NCBI GenBank assembly: GCA_947174295.1
Contig: CAMWIG010000035.1
Location: forward strand, 1 to 13,359
Source of the DNA: an uncultured Alistipes sp.
GTDB lineage: Bacteria > Bacteroidota > Bacteroidia > Bacteroidales > Rikenellaceae
Direction of reading: 5' to 3'
DNA: 13,359 bases
The position numbers and the translations under genes are program-made. The notes under the pieces were generated by a model that saw only the letters and a program-made list of their open reading frames with translations, did not search any database and was not told the DNA's origin. Shown piece after piece: positions 1 through 8,014 of this stretch. Numbering within the stretch: the stretch's first letter is position 1; the number at the start of each line of letters is the position of its first letter.

Positions 1-1959
1 CTCCGCCGGATTCCGGCCCGGGACCGTCGCACGTGGAAGGTCGTCGTAGCGGACAGTTACGAGGTCGGCGGGCAGAACTTTACCGACGATTTCCTCGCCT
101 CGTTCGAGCGGCGGTACGGATACAGCACCGTCCCGTTCCTGCCGGTATTCGACGGCGTGGTGGTGGAGAGTCCGGATGCTTCCGACCGCTTCCTGTGGGA
201 TATGCGCCGGCTGGTCGCCGACCGGTTGTCTTACGACCATGTGGGGGAGCTGACCCGTCTGTGTCATCGGCACGGGTTGACTACCTGGCTCGAAAACTAC
301 GGTCACTGGGGCTTCATGGGCGAATTTCTGCAATACGGCGGGCAGGCCGACGAGGTGGCCGGCGAGTTCTGGAGCGAGGGTGACCTGGGCAACGTGGAGA
401 ATCGCGCAGCCTCGTCCTGTGCGCATATCTACGGCAAGCAGAAGGTGTCGTCCGAGTCGTTCACCTGCGGCGGTGCGGCATACAGCCGCTATCCGCGCCT
501 GATGAAGCAGCGGGGCGACCGCTTCTTCGCCGAAGGAATCAACAACACGCTGCTGCACGTCTGCATATCGCAGAAGCCCGAATATCGGCGCCCGGGGCTG
601 AATACCTGGTACGGCAACGAGTTCAACCGCAACAACACATGGTATGCGCAGCTGGATCTGTTCACCGACTACCTGAAGCGCTGCAACTTCCTGTTGCAGC
701 AGGGGCTGGACGTGGCCGACGTATGCTACTTCATCGGCGAGGATACGCCGAAGATGACCGGCATCGTGCAGCCCGCACTGCCGCGCGGCTATCAGTTCGA
801 CTACGTCAACGCCGAAGTCATCCTGCGCGACATGACCGTGCGCGACGGACGATGGACGCTTCCGCACGGCACGTCGTACCGGCTGCTGGTGTTGCCCGAA
901 CTGAAGACCATGCGCCCCGAACTGCTCGACAAACTCGAACGGCTGGTGTCCGAGGGCGGTGTCCTGCTCGGACCGCGCCCGGAGCGGTCGCCGAGTTACG
1001 AGGGCTATCCGCAGGCGGACGAACGGGTGCAGACGACGGCGGCCCGTCTGTGGGGCGATGCGGACGGCAGGCGTTCGCAGACGGGGCTGGGCATGGTGCT
1101 GTGCGGCATGGAGATGCCCGAGGCGCTGGCCGCTGTCGGCTGTCTGCCCGACTGCGCCGTGCCGGACGACTGTCCGGTCGTTTACGGCCATCGCCGGACG
1201 GGCGGCATCGACCTCTATTTTCTCGCCAACCAGTCGTCGGAGAAGATCGCTTTCCCGGCCACGTTCCGTGTCGCGGGGCGGCAGCCCGAACTTTGGGAGC
1301 CGACGAGCGGTCGGATCCGGCCGCTCGCGAGCTTCGAGGCCGGCGAAGAGACGACGAGCGTGCCGCTCGAACTCGAACCCCTCGAAAGCGTCTTCGTCGT
1401 GTTCGCACGCCCTGCGTCGGAGCCTGCCGGCACGGCTGCGGCGAACTATCCGGCACCTCGGATCGTGACCGAAGTGTCCGGTCCCTGGACCCTGACATTC
1501 GATGCGGAGTCCGGCGGGCCGGCCGAACCGCTGGTCGCCGACACGCTGTTCGACTGGAGCCGATGCCCGGTCGAGGCCGTGAAGCACTACTCCGGAACGG
1601 TCGTCTATCGTTCCGATTTCCATGCGGACCTTCCGTCCGGCGGATCGCTCTTCGTCGACCTGGGCGAGGTGATGGTCATGGCGCGGGTCCGGGTCAACGG
1701 AGTGGATGTCGGCGGCGTGTGGACCGCTCCGTATCGGCTGGATATCACCCGGGCCGTGCGTCCCGGAGCCAATACGCTGGAGGTCGAGGTCGTAAATACC
1801 TGGGTGAACCGGCTCGTGGGAGATGCGGCATTGCCCGCGGAAGAGCGAAGAACGTGGTCGCCGTGCAATCCGTGGAACGCGGCATCGCCCCTGCAACGGG
1901 CCGGGCTGCTCGGGCCGGTCGTCGTCGAAGAGATCGAATATGAATCATACAAACACTAA
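1..1959 (+). CDS. GH106 alpha-L-rhamnosidase-like glycoside hydrolase, 5' end missing
   Basis: The reading frame is open from base 1 to the TAA at 1957-1959 (652 residues visible), so the start lies before the window and the first ATG inside it is not the true start. The visible N-terminal two thirds resembles the GH106 catalytic barrel: a DSYEVGGQN segment at visible residues 18-26, WLENYG with Glu98, GEFW with Glu122, and SSESF with Glu152. These acidic residues are candidates for the catalytic pair, but I cannot assign them. From about residue 490 a beta-rich jelly-roll domain follows, of the kind that ends GH106 and begins GH2 enzymes (VDLGEVMVMARVRVNGVDVG, then a WNAASPLQRAGLLGPV tail). 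GH106 enzymes remove alpha-linked L-rhamnose from plant polysaccharides and glycosides, usually in the periplasm. It overlaps or nearly abuts the next gene, so they are co-transcribed. The family call is from motif memory; a related unclassified GH2-like family is the alternative. Confidence 0.85.
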   Translation, partial: LRRIPARDRRTWKVVVADSYEVGGQNFTDDFLASFERRYGYSTVPFLPVFDGVVVESPDASDRFLWDMRRLVADRLSYDHVGELTRLCHRHGLTTWLENYGHWGFMGEFLQYGGQADEVAGEFWSEGDLGNVENRAASSCAHIYGKQKVSSESFTCGGAAYSRYPRLMKQRGDRFFAEGINNTLLHVCISQKPEYRRPGLNTWYGNEFNRNNTWYAQLDLFTDYLKRCNFLLQQGLDVADVCYFIGEDTPKMTGIVQPALPRGYQFDYVNAEVILRDMTVRDGRWTLPHGTSYRLLVLPELKTMRPELLDKLERLVSEGGVLLGPRPERSPSYEGYPQADERVQTTAARLWGDADGRRSQTGLGMVLCGMEMPEALAAVGCLPDCAVPDDCPVVYGHRRTGGIDLYFLANQSSEKIAFPATFRVAGRQPELWEPTSGRIRPLASFEAGEETTSVPLELEPLESVFVVFARPASEPAGTAAANYPAPRIVTEVSGPWTLTFDAESGGPAEPLVADTLFDWSRCPVEAVKHYSGTVVYRSDFHADLPSGGSLFVDLGEVMVMARVRVNGVDVGGVWTAPYRLDITRAVRPGANTLEVEVVNTWVNRLVGDAALPAEERRTWSPCNPWNAASPLQRAGLLGPVVVEEIEYESYKH

Positions 1960-1963
1960 TCGA

Positions 1964-4447
1964 ATGAAATTCAACCATCTGTTTGTCGGTGTGCTGCTGC
2001 TGTTCGCTGCGGTGTGCGGACATGCTCAGGATCGAGAAGCGAAAATCGAGGCGATTCTGAACGAACTGACTGTCGAAGAGAAAGTTTCGCTCTGCTCGGG
2101 CGGATTCTCGCACTTCAAGGGCGTGCCGCGTCTCGAAATCCCGAATGTGGGGTGGTGCGACGGTCCGCGCGGCCCGAACGGGCGTGCCGGAGCGACGGCT
2201 TTCCCCGCAGGCATACTCTTCGGAGCCACCTGGAATCCGGAAATCGTGGAGCGTGCGGGTGTCGTCATGGGCGAGGAGCTGCGGGCCATGCAGCGCCGCA
2301 TCCTGCTGGGTCCGGCCTGCAACATCCTGCGCGATCCGCTGTGCGGCCGCTTCTTCGAGTACTATACCGAGGATCCCTGCCTGAACAGCGCCCTGACCGT
2401 CGCGCAGGTGAAAGGTATTCAGAGCCAGGGTGTCGCTGCGTGTCTGAAGCACTACGCCTGCAACAACCGGGAGCATAACCGCAACCACTACATGTCGGTC
2501 ATCGACGATCGCACGATGTACGAGATTTACCTGCCGGCCTTCGAGGCCGCCGTGCGGGAGGCCGACGTGCAGACCGTCATGACGTCGGCCAACGGCATGA
2601 ACTTCGAGTTCGTGAGCGACAGCCGCAAGATGCTGACCGACATTCTGAAACACCGCTGGGGATTCGCCGGTTTCGTCATGACCGACTGGTTGCAGACCCG
2701 CTCGACCGAAAAAGCCGCATTCGCGGGGCTCGACGTCTCGATGCCGGGCGGCGACAACTGCGGCTTCGGCACGGCGCTGCTCGACGCCGTGAAAGCCGGC
2801 CGTGTGCCCGTCGAGGTGATCGACGACAAGGTGCGGCGCATCCTGCGCGTCTACGACTTCATCGGTGTCCTCGACCGCGAGGACCGCGCCGCAGGTGCGA
2901 CGATCTCCACGCCCGAACATCATGCGACGGCGCGCGAGATTGCCGCGCAGGGTGTCGTCCTGCTGAAAAACGAGGACAATGCCCTGCCTCTGAATGAGAA
3001 GCGGCTGCGCAACGTGCTCGTCATCGGCCCCAATGCCGACAAACGGTTCTGTCTGGGCGGCATGGGCGGCAGCTCGTGGATGGAGTCGACCTACGAGGTC
3101 ACCGTCCTGCAAGGCATCCGCCGGCTGCTGGGCGACGAGCGGGTGACCTACATCTCGTCGGACGAACTCGGCGACTTCAAACCCGTGTCGGCCGAGATGT
3201 CGAAGGACGGCGCCGGTTTCGAGGCCAAATACTTCGTGCGGGGTAACAACGATCCGGTGCTCGTGCGCACCGAACCCAAAATAGATTTCATGTGGGAGAT
3301 GAAGTCGCCCGACCCCTCGATTCTTCCCGAGGAGTTCCGCGAGGTGCGCTACGAGCTGAAATTCATCCCGCCCGTCGACGGTAAGTATACGTTCCGTTTC
3401 ACGGCCGGCGGCGGCATCGCTTATGTCTACAACAACGAATGGGCCGGAGCCCCCGTGACCATTGCCCATCCGGGAAAGGGCGAGGGGACGGTCTCGGCCA
3501 ATCTCGACCTGAAGAAGGACGAGATGCTCCGCCTTTGCATCATCTACCGCAAGGACTCGGGCGATGCGGCGCTGCGCGTCGAGTGGCAGAGCCCGCAAAC
3601 CGAGCTCGCCTCGCAGCAGTGGAAACGCATCGAACGCGCCGCCCGCAAGGCCGACGCCGTGATCTTCGTGGGAGGCATCGACCACAGCCTCGATACGGAG
3701 GGCCGCGACCGTGTGAGCCTGACGTTCCCCGAGTTGCAGGAGCGGCTCATCGTCCGTCTGGCCGAGCTGAACCGCCGCACGCACGTCGTGCTCATCAACG
3801 GTTCGCCGCTGGAGATCGGCGGATGGCTGCCGCATGCGGCTTCGCTTGTCGAGGCCTGGTATCCCGGTATGGAGGGAGGTTCGGCCGTGGCCGACGTACT
3901 GTTCGGGCGCGTCAATCCTTCGGGCCGCATGCCCTTCACGTGGCCGCGCAGACTCGACGACGCCCCGTGCCGCCGATATGCCTATGAGGACAACGGCACG
4001 GTGGTGTACGGCGAAAAGTCGCAGGTCGGCTACCGCTATTTCGATACGGCGGCCGAAGAGCCCCAGTTTACGTTCGGCTACGGATTGAGCTACACGACGT
4101 TCGAGTATCGCGACCTCGCGATCGACAGCACGGCCCCGGCGGGTGTGACCGGACATGTCGACGTGGCGAATACGGGGGCGATGGACGGTTACGAAACCGT
4201 GCAGATATACGTGCGCCCTCTGGCACCGTCCGTCGAGCGTCCGCAGCACGAGCTGAAGTGGTTCCGCAAGGTATTCGTCCCGGCCGGAGAGTCCGTGCGG
4301 GTGGATTTCGAACTCGGGCCGAAGGCATTCTCCTACTGGGACGTGCACCGCGGCGACTGGACCGTCGACGCCGGAGCCTACGATATCGAGGTGTGCCGCG
4401 ACTCGCGCAGCGTGGTGATGACGGCCGGGATTGAAATCAATGATTAA
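1964..4447 (+). CDS. GH3 beta-glucosidase-like enzyme with PA14 insert, secreted
   Basis: This is an 827-residue exo-acting family 3 glycoside hydrolase. I chose ATG 1964 because it opens directly into a signal peptide (MKFNHLFVGVLLLFAAVCGHA, cut likely before Gln); ATG 1940 would add eight residues and overlap the upstream gene. Domain order: GH3 barrel about 25-300, with the nucleophile Asp241 in MTDW; the start of the second GH3 domain; a PA14 carbohydrate-binding insert about 415-545; the rest of the second GH3 domain, with Glu579 in DTEGRDR as the likely acid/base; and a fibronectin-III-like domain about 710-800. A PA14 insert is known from beta-glucosidases of the KmBglI type, where it shapes the active-site entrance. 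The expected role is removal of non-reducing beta-glucose or beta-xylose in the periplasm, beside the rhamnosidase and GH2 partners. The exact sugar cannot be read from sequence. Confidence 0.93.
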   Translation: MKFNHLFVGVLLLFAAVCGHAQDREAKIEAILNELTVEEKVSLCSGGFSHFKGVPRLEIPNVGWCDGPRGPNGRAGATAFPAGILFGATWNPEIVERAGVVMGEELRAMQRRILLGPACNILRDPLCGRFFEYYTEDPCLNSALTVAQVKGIQSQGVAACLKHYACNNREHNRNHYMSVIDDRTMYEIYLPAFEAAVREADVQTVMTSANGMNFEFVSDSRKMLTDILKHRWGFAGFVMTDWLQTRSTEKAAFAGLDVSMPGGDNCGFGTALLDAVKAGRVPVEVIDDKVRRILRVYDFIGVLDREDRAAGATISTPEHHATAREIAAQGVVLLKNEDNALPLNEKRLRNVLVIGPNADKRFCLGGMGGSSWMESTYEVTVLQGIRRLLGDERVTYISSDELGDFKPVSAEMSKDGAGFEAKYFVRGNNDPVLVRTEPKIDFMWEMKSPDPSILPEEFREVRYELKFIPPVDGKYTFRFTAGGGIAYVYNNEWAGAPVTIAHPGKGEGTVSANLDLKKDEMLRLCIIYRKDSGDAALRVEWQSPQTELASQQWKRIERAARKADAVIFVGGIDHSLDTEGRDRVSLTFPELQERLIVRLAELNRRTHVVLINGSPLEIGGWLPHAASLVEAWYPGMEGGSAVADVLFGRVNPSGRMPFTWPRRLDDAPCRRYAYEDNGTVVYGEKSQVGYRYFDTAAEEPQFTFGYGLSYTTFEYRDLAIDSTAPAGVTGHVDVANTGAMDGYETVQIYVRPLAPSVERPQHELKWFRKVFVPAGESVRVDFELGPKAFSYWDVHRGDWTVDAGAYDIEVCRDSRSVVMTAGIEIND

Positions 4448-4456
4448 CAAAACACG

Positions 4457-6271
4457 ATGAAACAGATGAAGATACTTTTGACAGCCCTGCTCTTCGCATC
4501 GCTCGGCTGTCCGACGGCATCGGCCTGGAGTCCTGCCGGCGAGCGAATCAAAACCCCGTGGGGCGAGCGGCTGAACCCCGACGACGTGCTGCCCGAGTAC
4601 CCGCGACCCATCATGGAGCGCGACGAGTGGCGCAGCCTCAACGGGCTGTGGGATTACGCGATAACCCCGAAAGGCGCACCGGCTCCGGCGGAGTACGAGG
4701 GCGATATTCTCGTGCCGTTCGCGGTGGAGTCGTCGCTGTCGGGTGTCGGGAAAACGGTCGGCGAGAAGCAGGAGCTGTGGTATCGGCGCACTTTCGAGGT
4801 GCCGGCTAAGTGGCGGGGCAAACGCATTCTGCTGCACTTCGGCGGCGTGGACTGGAAGAGCGACGTGTGGGTGAACGATATCAAGGTGGGCTCGCATACC
4901 GGAGGCTTCGCCCCGTTCCGTTTCGACATTACCGCGGCGCTGCGCAAGGGCGGCAACACCCTTGTCGTGCGTGTCTGGGACCCGACCGACAAGGGCGAAC
5001 AGCCGCGCGGCAAGCAGGTGGAGAATCCGCAGACCATCTGGTACACGCCCGTGACCGGAATATGGCAGACCGTGTGGCTCGAACCGGTGCCCGAGACGTC
5101 CGTATCTGCGCTGAAAACCACTCCCGATATCGACAACGGCCGCATAACCGTCGAGGCGGCGATCGAAGGGCAGGCCCCCGACCGCACGGAGGTGTCGCTC
5201 TACGACGGGTCGACGCTCGTCGCCTGCGAGTCGGCCCTCGGCAGTCAGCCGGTGGAGCTCTCCATGCCTGCGGATGCCAAGCTCTGGACGCCCGACACAC
5301 CGGCGCTGTACGACATGGAGGTGAAGGTATACCGCAACGGCGAGGTCGTGGACCGGGTGCGGAGCTATGCGGCCTACCGCAAATATTCGGTTCGCCGGGA
5401 CGAGCAGGGCATCGCCCGCTTGCAGCTCAACAATCGCGACTATTTTCAGTTCGGGCCGCTCGATCAGGGGTGGTGGCCTGACGGGCTCTACACGGCGCCG
5501 ACGGACGAGGCGCTCCTCTACGACCTGCAAAAGACCAAGGATTTCGGATTCAACATGGTGCGCAAGCACATCAAGGTCGAGCCCGCCCGCTGGTATGCGC
5601 ACTGCGACCGGCTCGGTCTGATCGTCTGGCAGGATATGCCCAGCGGCGGTCCGAGCCCCGAGTGGCAGATGACGGAGTATTTCCACGGCCGGGAGGTCGA
5701 GCGCTCCGAGGCTTCGGCGGCCAACTACCGCAAGGAGTGGAAAGAGATTATCGACGCGCTTTACTCCTATCCGTGCATCGGAATGTGGATTCCTTTCAAC
5801 GAGGCGTGGGGGCAGTTCGATACGAAAGAGATCGCCGCATGGACCAAGGCGTATGACCCGAGTCGCCTGGTGAACCCGGCGAGCGGCGGCAACCACTATC
5901 TTTGCGGCGACGTGCTCGACCTGCACCACTATCCCGGTCCCCGGCTTTACCTCTACGATCCGCTGCGGCCGACCGTGCTGGGCGAATACGGCGGTATCGG
6001 CTTCGCCATGCCGGGCCACCTCTGGTTCCCCGACAGAAACTGGGGATACGTGCAGTTCAATACGTCGGAGGAGGTGACGGCTCAGTACGAAGCCTACGCC
6101 GAGCAGCTGCTGCAACTGATCCGCCGGGGCTTCTCGGCTGCTGTCTATACCCAGACGACGGATGTCGAGGGCGAGGTCAACGGACTGATTACCTACGATC
6201 GCAAGGTCGTCAAGATCGACGAGCCGAGAGTTCAGGCCATAAACCGCAGGATCTGCAATTCGCTGGAATAA
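4457..6271 (+). CDS. GH2 beta-glycosidase (galactosidase/glucuronidase type), secreted
   Basis: This 604-residue family 2 glycoside hydrolase starts at ATG 4457, nine bases after the GH3 stop, so it is in the same operon. The N-terminus is a signal peptide (MKQMKILLTALLFASLGC...TASA, cut likely after Ala23); Cys18 has a poor lipobox, so lipidation is less likely. Domains: GH2 sugar-binding jelly roll about 50-205 (RSLNGLWDYAI, WYRRTFEVP, LHFGGVDWKSDVWVN), immunoglobulin-like sandwich about 205-305, and a TIM barrel to the end. The expected acid/base is Glu449 in FNEAW and the nucleophile is Glu510 in LGEYGG, both intact. It is shorter than classic LacZ enzymes because no further C-terminal domains follow the barrel. 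Substrate could be a beta-galactoside, glucuronide or similar. Its place after a rhamnosidase and a beta-glucosidase suggests it trims another linkage of the same glycan. Confidence 0.92.
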   Translation: MKQMKILLTALLFASLGCPTASAWSPAGERIKTPWGERLNPDDVLPEYPRPIMERDEWRSLNGLWDYAITPKGAPAPAEYEGDILVPFAVESSLSGVGKTVGEKQELWYRRTFEVPAKWRGKRILLHFGGVDWKSDVWVNDIKVGSHTGGFAPFRFDITAALRKGGNTLVVRVWDPTDKGEQPRGKQVENPQTIWYTPVTGIWQTVWLEPVPETSVSALKTTPDIDNGRITVEAAIEGQAPDRTEVSLYDGSTLVACESALGSQPVELSMPADAKLWTPDTPALYDMEVKVYRNGEVVDRVRSYAAYRKYSVRRDEQGIARLQLNNRDYFQFGPLDQGWWPDGLYTAPTDEALLYDLQKTKDFGFNMVRKHIKVEPARWYAHCDRLGLIVWQDMPSGGPSPEWQMTEYFHGREVERSEASAANYRKEWKEIIDALYSYPCIGMWIPFNEAWGQFDTKEIAAWTKAYDPSRLVNPASGGNHYLCGDVLDLHHYPGPRLYLYDPLRPTVLGEYGGIGFAMPGHLWFPDRNWGYVQFNTSEEVTAQYEAYAEQLLQLIRRGFSAAVYTQTTDVEGEVNGLITYDRKVVKIDEPRVQAINRRICNSLE

Positions 6272-6610
6272 ACCGGATGCGGCAGCTGCACCGGACTTGC
6301 GTGCCGGTCGGATCGACTTCATGGAAGATTGACGGGCGGTGCTCGTCGGTCGGCAGGTCGACGGACTTCGTGCAGACGCGGTGGAGTAGGGGACGCGATT
6401 CGTCGTAAGCGCGTTGCCGATCGATGTATCCGGTTTCGTGGCTGTTTCCCGTTTGGACGCAGCTCATAAGAAAGATAAGTATTTATTCTGCTGCTTGTAA
6501 GATAGCCGCCGTAAACGACACGTCAAGATCTCTATCCTGCCGTTGTCGCCTACGGCGGCTGTTTGTTTTGCGCCCTGCAACATCCTGCTTTCGCTCGGAG
6601 GTCGCAAACG
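6272..6610. other. Non-coding stretch between GH operon and tRNA scar
   Basis: I see no credible gene here. The open frames crossing it on both strands have no recognisable content and run on from antisense or shadow frames of the GH2 gene. It becomes less GC-rich towards the right. It holds one perfect 10-base inverted repeat (6504-6513 with 6551-6560), listed separately. The run of odd GC-rich sequence at 6290-6420 could be the worn remains of a gene, but nothing in it is recognisable. Confidence 0.6.
6504..6560. repeat. Inverted repeat, possible transcript hairpin
   Basis: AGCCGCCGTA at 6504-6513 is perfectly complementary to TACGGCGGCT at 6551-6560, leaving a 37-base loop. Within the loop, GCCGT at 6539-6543 can instead pair with ACGGC at 6552-6556. 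The rightward strand then runs GTTTGTTTTG, a weak U-rich tail. It could end the glycosidase operon transcript, though it lies 230-290 bases beyond the stop codon. No function is shown. Confidence 0.35.
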
Positions 6611-6646
6611 AAAAAGGCTTGACAATCTTTTGATTATCAAGCCTTT
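6611..6646 (-). terminator. Rho-independent terminator downstream of the tRNA
   Basis: On the minus strand AAAGGCTTGA pairs with TCAAGCCTTT (10 base pairs, 6613-6622 with 6637-6646). After one mismatch it extends as AATC/GATT around a TTTT loop. The descending arm ends in TTTTT at 6611-6615. It sits six bases past the tRNA discriminator base, as expected for a tRNA terminator. Confidence 0.8.
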
Positions 6647-6652
6647 CATCAG

Positions 6653-6692
6653 TCGGGGTGACTGGATTCGAACCAGCGACCACACGCCCCCC
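6653..6692 (-). pseudogene. 3' half of a tRNA gene (probably tRNA-Pro GGG), attachment-site scar
   Basis: Read on the minus strand, the segment gives in order: anticodon-loop positions 34-38 as G, 3' anticodon strand GCGTG, variable loop TGGTC, T stem GCTGG, T loop TTCGAAT, T stem CCAGT, acceptor strand CACCCCG and discriminator A at 6653. A 3' acceptor strand of CACCCCG implies a 5' strand CGGGGTG; the C1-G72 pair is a proline tRNA hallmark. The G run at 34-38 fits anticodon GGG. No D arm, 5' acceptor strand or 5' anticodon stem follows upstream: the sequence turns into unrelated AT-rich DNA at 6695. It is therefore a fragment, not a working gene, and its terminator is still in place. CCA is not encoded. 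The amino-acid identity is an inference. Confidence 0.8.
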
Positions 6693-6858
6693 CCAGAATT
6701 AAATTTTACTTTTTCCAATAAATTTAACGAACTATATTCCAGCGGATTTTACACACTTTCAAAGAGTTGTAGTTTGTCATTATCGGGAGTTGTTGCGATT
6801 TCGCGTGTTCCTCCTGTGTTCCACGCATCGTTCCCCTCCCGATCAAAATTGAAAAGTG

Positions 6859-6888
6859 AATCCCCGACATCCGAAAATGCCGGGGATT
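6859..6888 (-). terminator. Probable terminator of the kinase/small-ORF pair
   Basis: AATCCCCGACA (6859-6869) pairs with TGCCGGGGATT (6878-6888): eleven positions with one A-C mismatch and an 8-base loop. On the minus strand it is followed by CACTTTTCAATTTT. It lies 29 bases after the stop of the 52-residue ORF. Confidence 0.6.
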
Positions 6889-6916
6889 ATTCATTCGGAC
6901 AACCGACCCAAAATTC

Positions 6917-7075
6917 CTATTTCAGATCGCGGGCCTTGATGCGCACGACCTTTCCGTCGCGCACGACGACCAGTTCTCCGTCCTCTTTCTTGGCCTTTTC
7001 AATCAGACGCTTTTGGGCAAGCAAAATGCCTGCATCGATTTTCTCCTGCATTTGCTTAATCTCAATCTCGCTCAT
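6917..7075 (-). CDS. 52-residue small protein overlapping the zeta-like kinase gene
   Basis: The ORF starts MSEIEIKQMQEKIDAGI at 7075 and stops with TAG at 6917-6919. It is highly charged: an N-terminal half likely to be one amphipathic helix (residues 2-30, ending in a Lys/Glu-rich stretch), then a short strand-rich half (ELVVVRDGKVVRIKA). There is no membrane segment and no Cys. Its ATG lies inside the 3' end of the kinase gene, giving a 14-base overlap in a different frame, so translation is probably coupled. Size, charge and overlap with a zeta-like kinase suggest an antitoxin or a kinase-binding partner, but I do not recognise the family. Toxin-then-antitoxin is the reverse of the epsilon-zeta order. 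The hairpin at 6859-6888 closes the unit. Confidence 0.7.
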   Translation of the reverse strand: MSEIEIKQMQEKIDAGILLAQKRLIEKAKKEDGELVVVRDGKVVRIKARDLK

Positions 7076-7640
7076 AGCCTACAATCTTTTGATAAGATAA
7101 CGGATCGACAATCTCTTTTATTTCATCCTTGACACCCCAAGCAACCTTGTGAATACCATCGGCAGCACTATTATCATAGATTGTCCAATAGTCACAAATC
7201 GGGGTATAGAGGGTCGCTAAATTCTTGATGCCGTTCGCATAACGCCGCCGAATCACATCCGACGGAATATTGTGCCCGCCCTCGCTTACTCGTGTCGCAA
7301 CACGCTCGATAGCCTGTTCGGGTGTCGGCAACCAAAAGTAGAGCAACGTCACAAAATAGCCTTTCGCCTGCGCCCGCTCCACGAATTTCACATAGGAACG
7401 GGTCGCCAATGTTGTTTCAAACGCAAAATCCTCGCCTTCGAACAAAAGATCGTCCATCCGTTGCAACATCAGCCGTCCTGCCTCGATTGCAACGCTTTCG
7501 GGATTGAACGGCGACAGTCCTTTTGCTATTTCGTCGGCATTGACGAACTCCCGGCATCCCAACATTTCAGGCAACACGGTATAGGATGCAGTCGTTTTCC
7601 CTGCACCGTTGCAACCCGCTATGATATAGAGTTTCGGCAT
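7062..7640 (-). CDS. Zeta-toxin-like P-loop kinase
   Basis: This 192-residue single-domain protein starts MPKLYIIAGCNGAGKTT, with a Walker A motif at residues 9-17, then FVNADEIAKGLSP, which carries the conserved Asp of zeta-type kinases, and an ETT segment (EDFAFETTLATRSYV). These features match the zeta toxin / COG4185 ATPase group. Classic zeta and PezT toxins phosphorylate UDP-N-acetylglucosamine and block wall synthesis; many relatives of this short COG4185 type have no shown substrate. I start at ATG 7640 rather than seven codons upstream (7661) because a TAnnTTTG box at 7650-7657 lies between the two and the P-loop strand normally begins right after the start. It overlaps the 52-residue ORF downstream by 14 bases. 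The gene points towards the attachment site, away from the integrase. Toxin activity is an inference. Confidence 0.85.
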   Translation of the reverse strand: MPKLYIIAGCNGAGKTTASYTVLPEMLGCREFVNADEIAKGLSPFNPESVAIEAGRLMLQRMDDLLFEGEDFAFETTLATRSYVKFVERAQAKGYFVTLLYFWLPTPEQAIERVATRVSEGGHNIPSDVIRRRYANGIKNLATLYTPICDYWTIYDNSAADGIHKVAWGVKDEIKEIVDPLSYQKIVGYERD

Positions 7641-7649
7641 ACTTCGTAA

Positions 7650-7657
7650 CAAAGGTA
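7650..7657 (-). promoter_or_regulatory. Bacteroidetes -7 box for the zeta-like kinase
   Basis: The minus strand reads TACCTTTG, a perfect match to TAnnTTTG, nine bases ahead of ATG 7640. No TTTG lies at the usual distance of about 20 bases upstream, so the -33 element is weak. The 5' leader would be only about six bases. Confidence 0.5.
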
Positions 7658-7884
7658 GCAATTTTCAGACTATCTTCTGCACAACTTTCAAAAATCCTAA
7701 TAACAGCCTCTCCGACACAAAAGCCAATTTTATCCACAAATTGCAATTATTTTCATCCAAAATCAAAATTGACACATCCGGATTATTCAGACTCAATGGC
7801 AAATTCAGGGCACATAACTATCTGTATCTATTGCGATTAAACAGCGTATAATTTCAAAATTCAGGATACAAAATTTTAAAATAC

Positions 7885-7915
7885 TTGGAATCCTTTAATT
7901 GCCGTTCTATTTTTG
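7885..7915 (+). promoter_or_regulatory. Candidate integrase promoter
   Basis: TATTTTTG at 7908-7915 matches TAnnTTTG. A TTG at 7885-7887 lies 20 bases upstream, which is the normal Bacteroidetes spacing for the -33 element. Transcription would begin near 7919, leaving a leader of about 160 bases before the integrase ATG at 8082. The leader carries the inverted and tandem repeats of this gap. Confidence 0.4.
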
Positions 7916-8014
7916 CAATGCCACGTGCGAGTTATTCTGTAATCGTATAATTGGAATCGATAATCCCGCGTACACGATTAGTGCTGAGATAGTTTGTTGC
8001 CATTCTATTGCAAG

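Noticed and set aside
639..1943. A 434-codon second frame inside the rhamnosidase-like gene, plus opposite-strand frames at 818-1498.
   Set aside because: They are Arg/Ala/Gly-rich shadow frames of a GC-rich gene whose main frame has clear family motifs.
1745..6322. A 1525-codon open frame on the minus strand across the GH3 and GH2 genes.
   Set aside because: It is antisense to two well-recognised enzymes with intact catalytic motifs, and its translation has low-complexity His/Arg/Val-rich content typical of the complement of GC-rich genes. No domain is recognisable.
6543..7100. Rightward open frame giving a peptide with SRGDWIRTSDHTPPPELN.
   Set aside because: This is the familiar artefact of translating the complement of a tRNA T arm. 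The frame also runs antisense to the 52-residue ORF and spans a terminator.
7641..7661. Upstream start for the zeta-like kinase, adding MLPLLRS.
   Set aside because: It lies across the TAnnTTTG box, and the conserved P-loop strand normally starts right after the second ATG.
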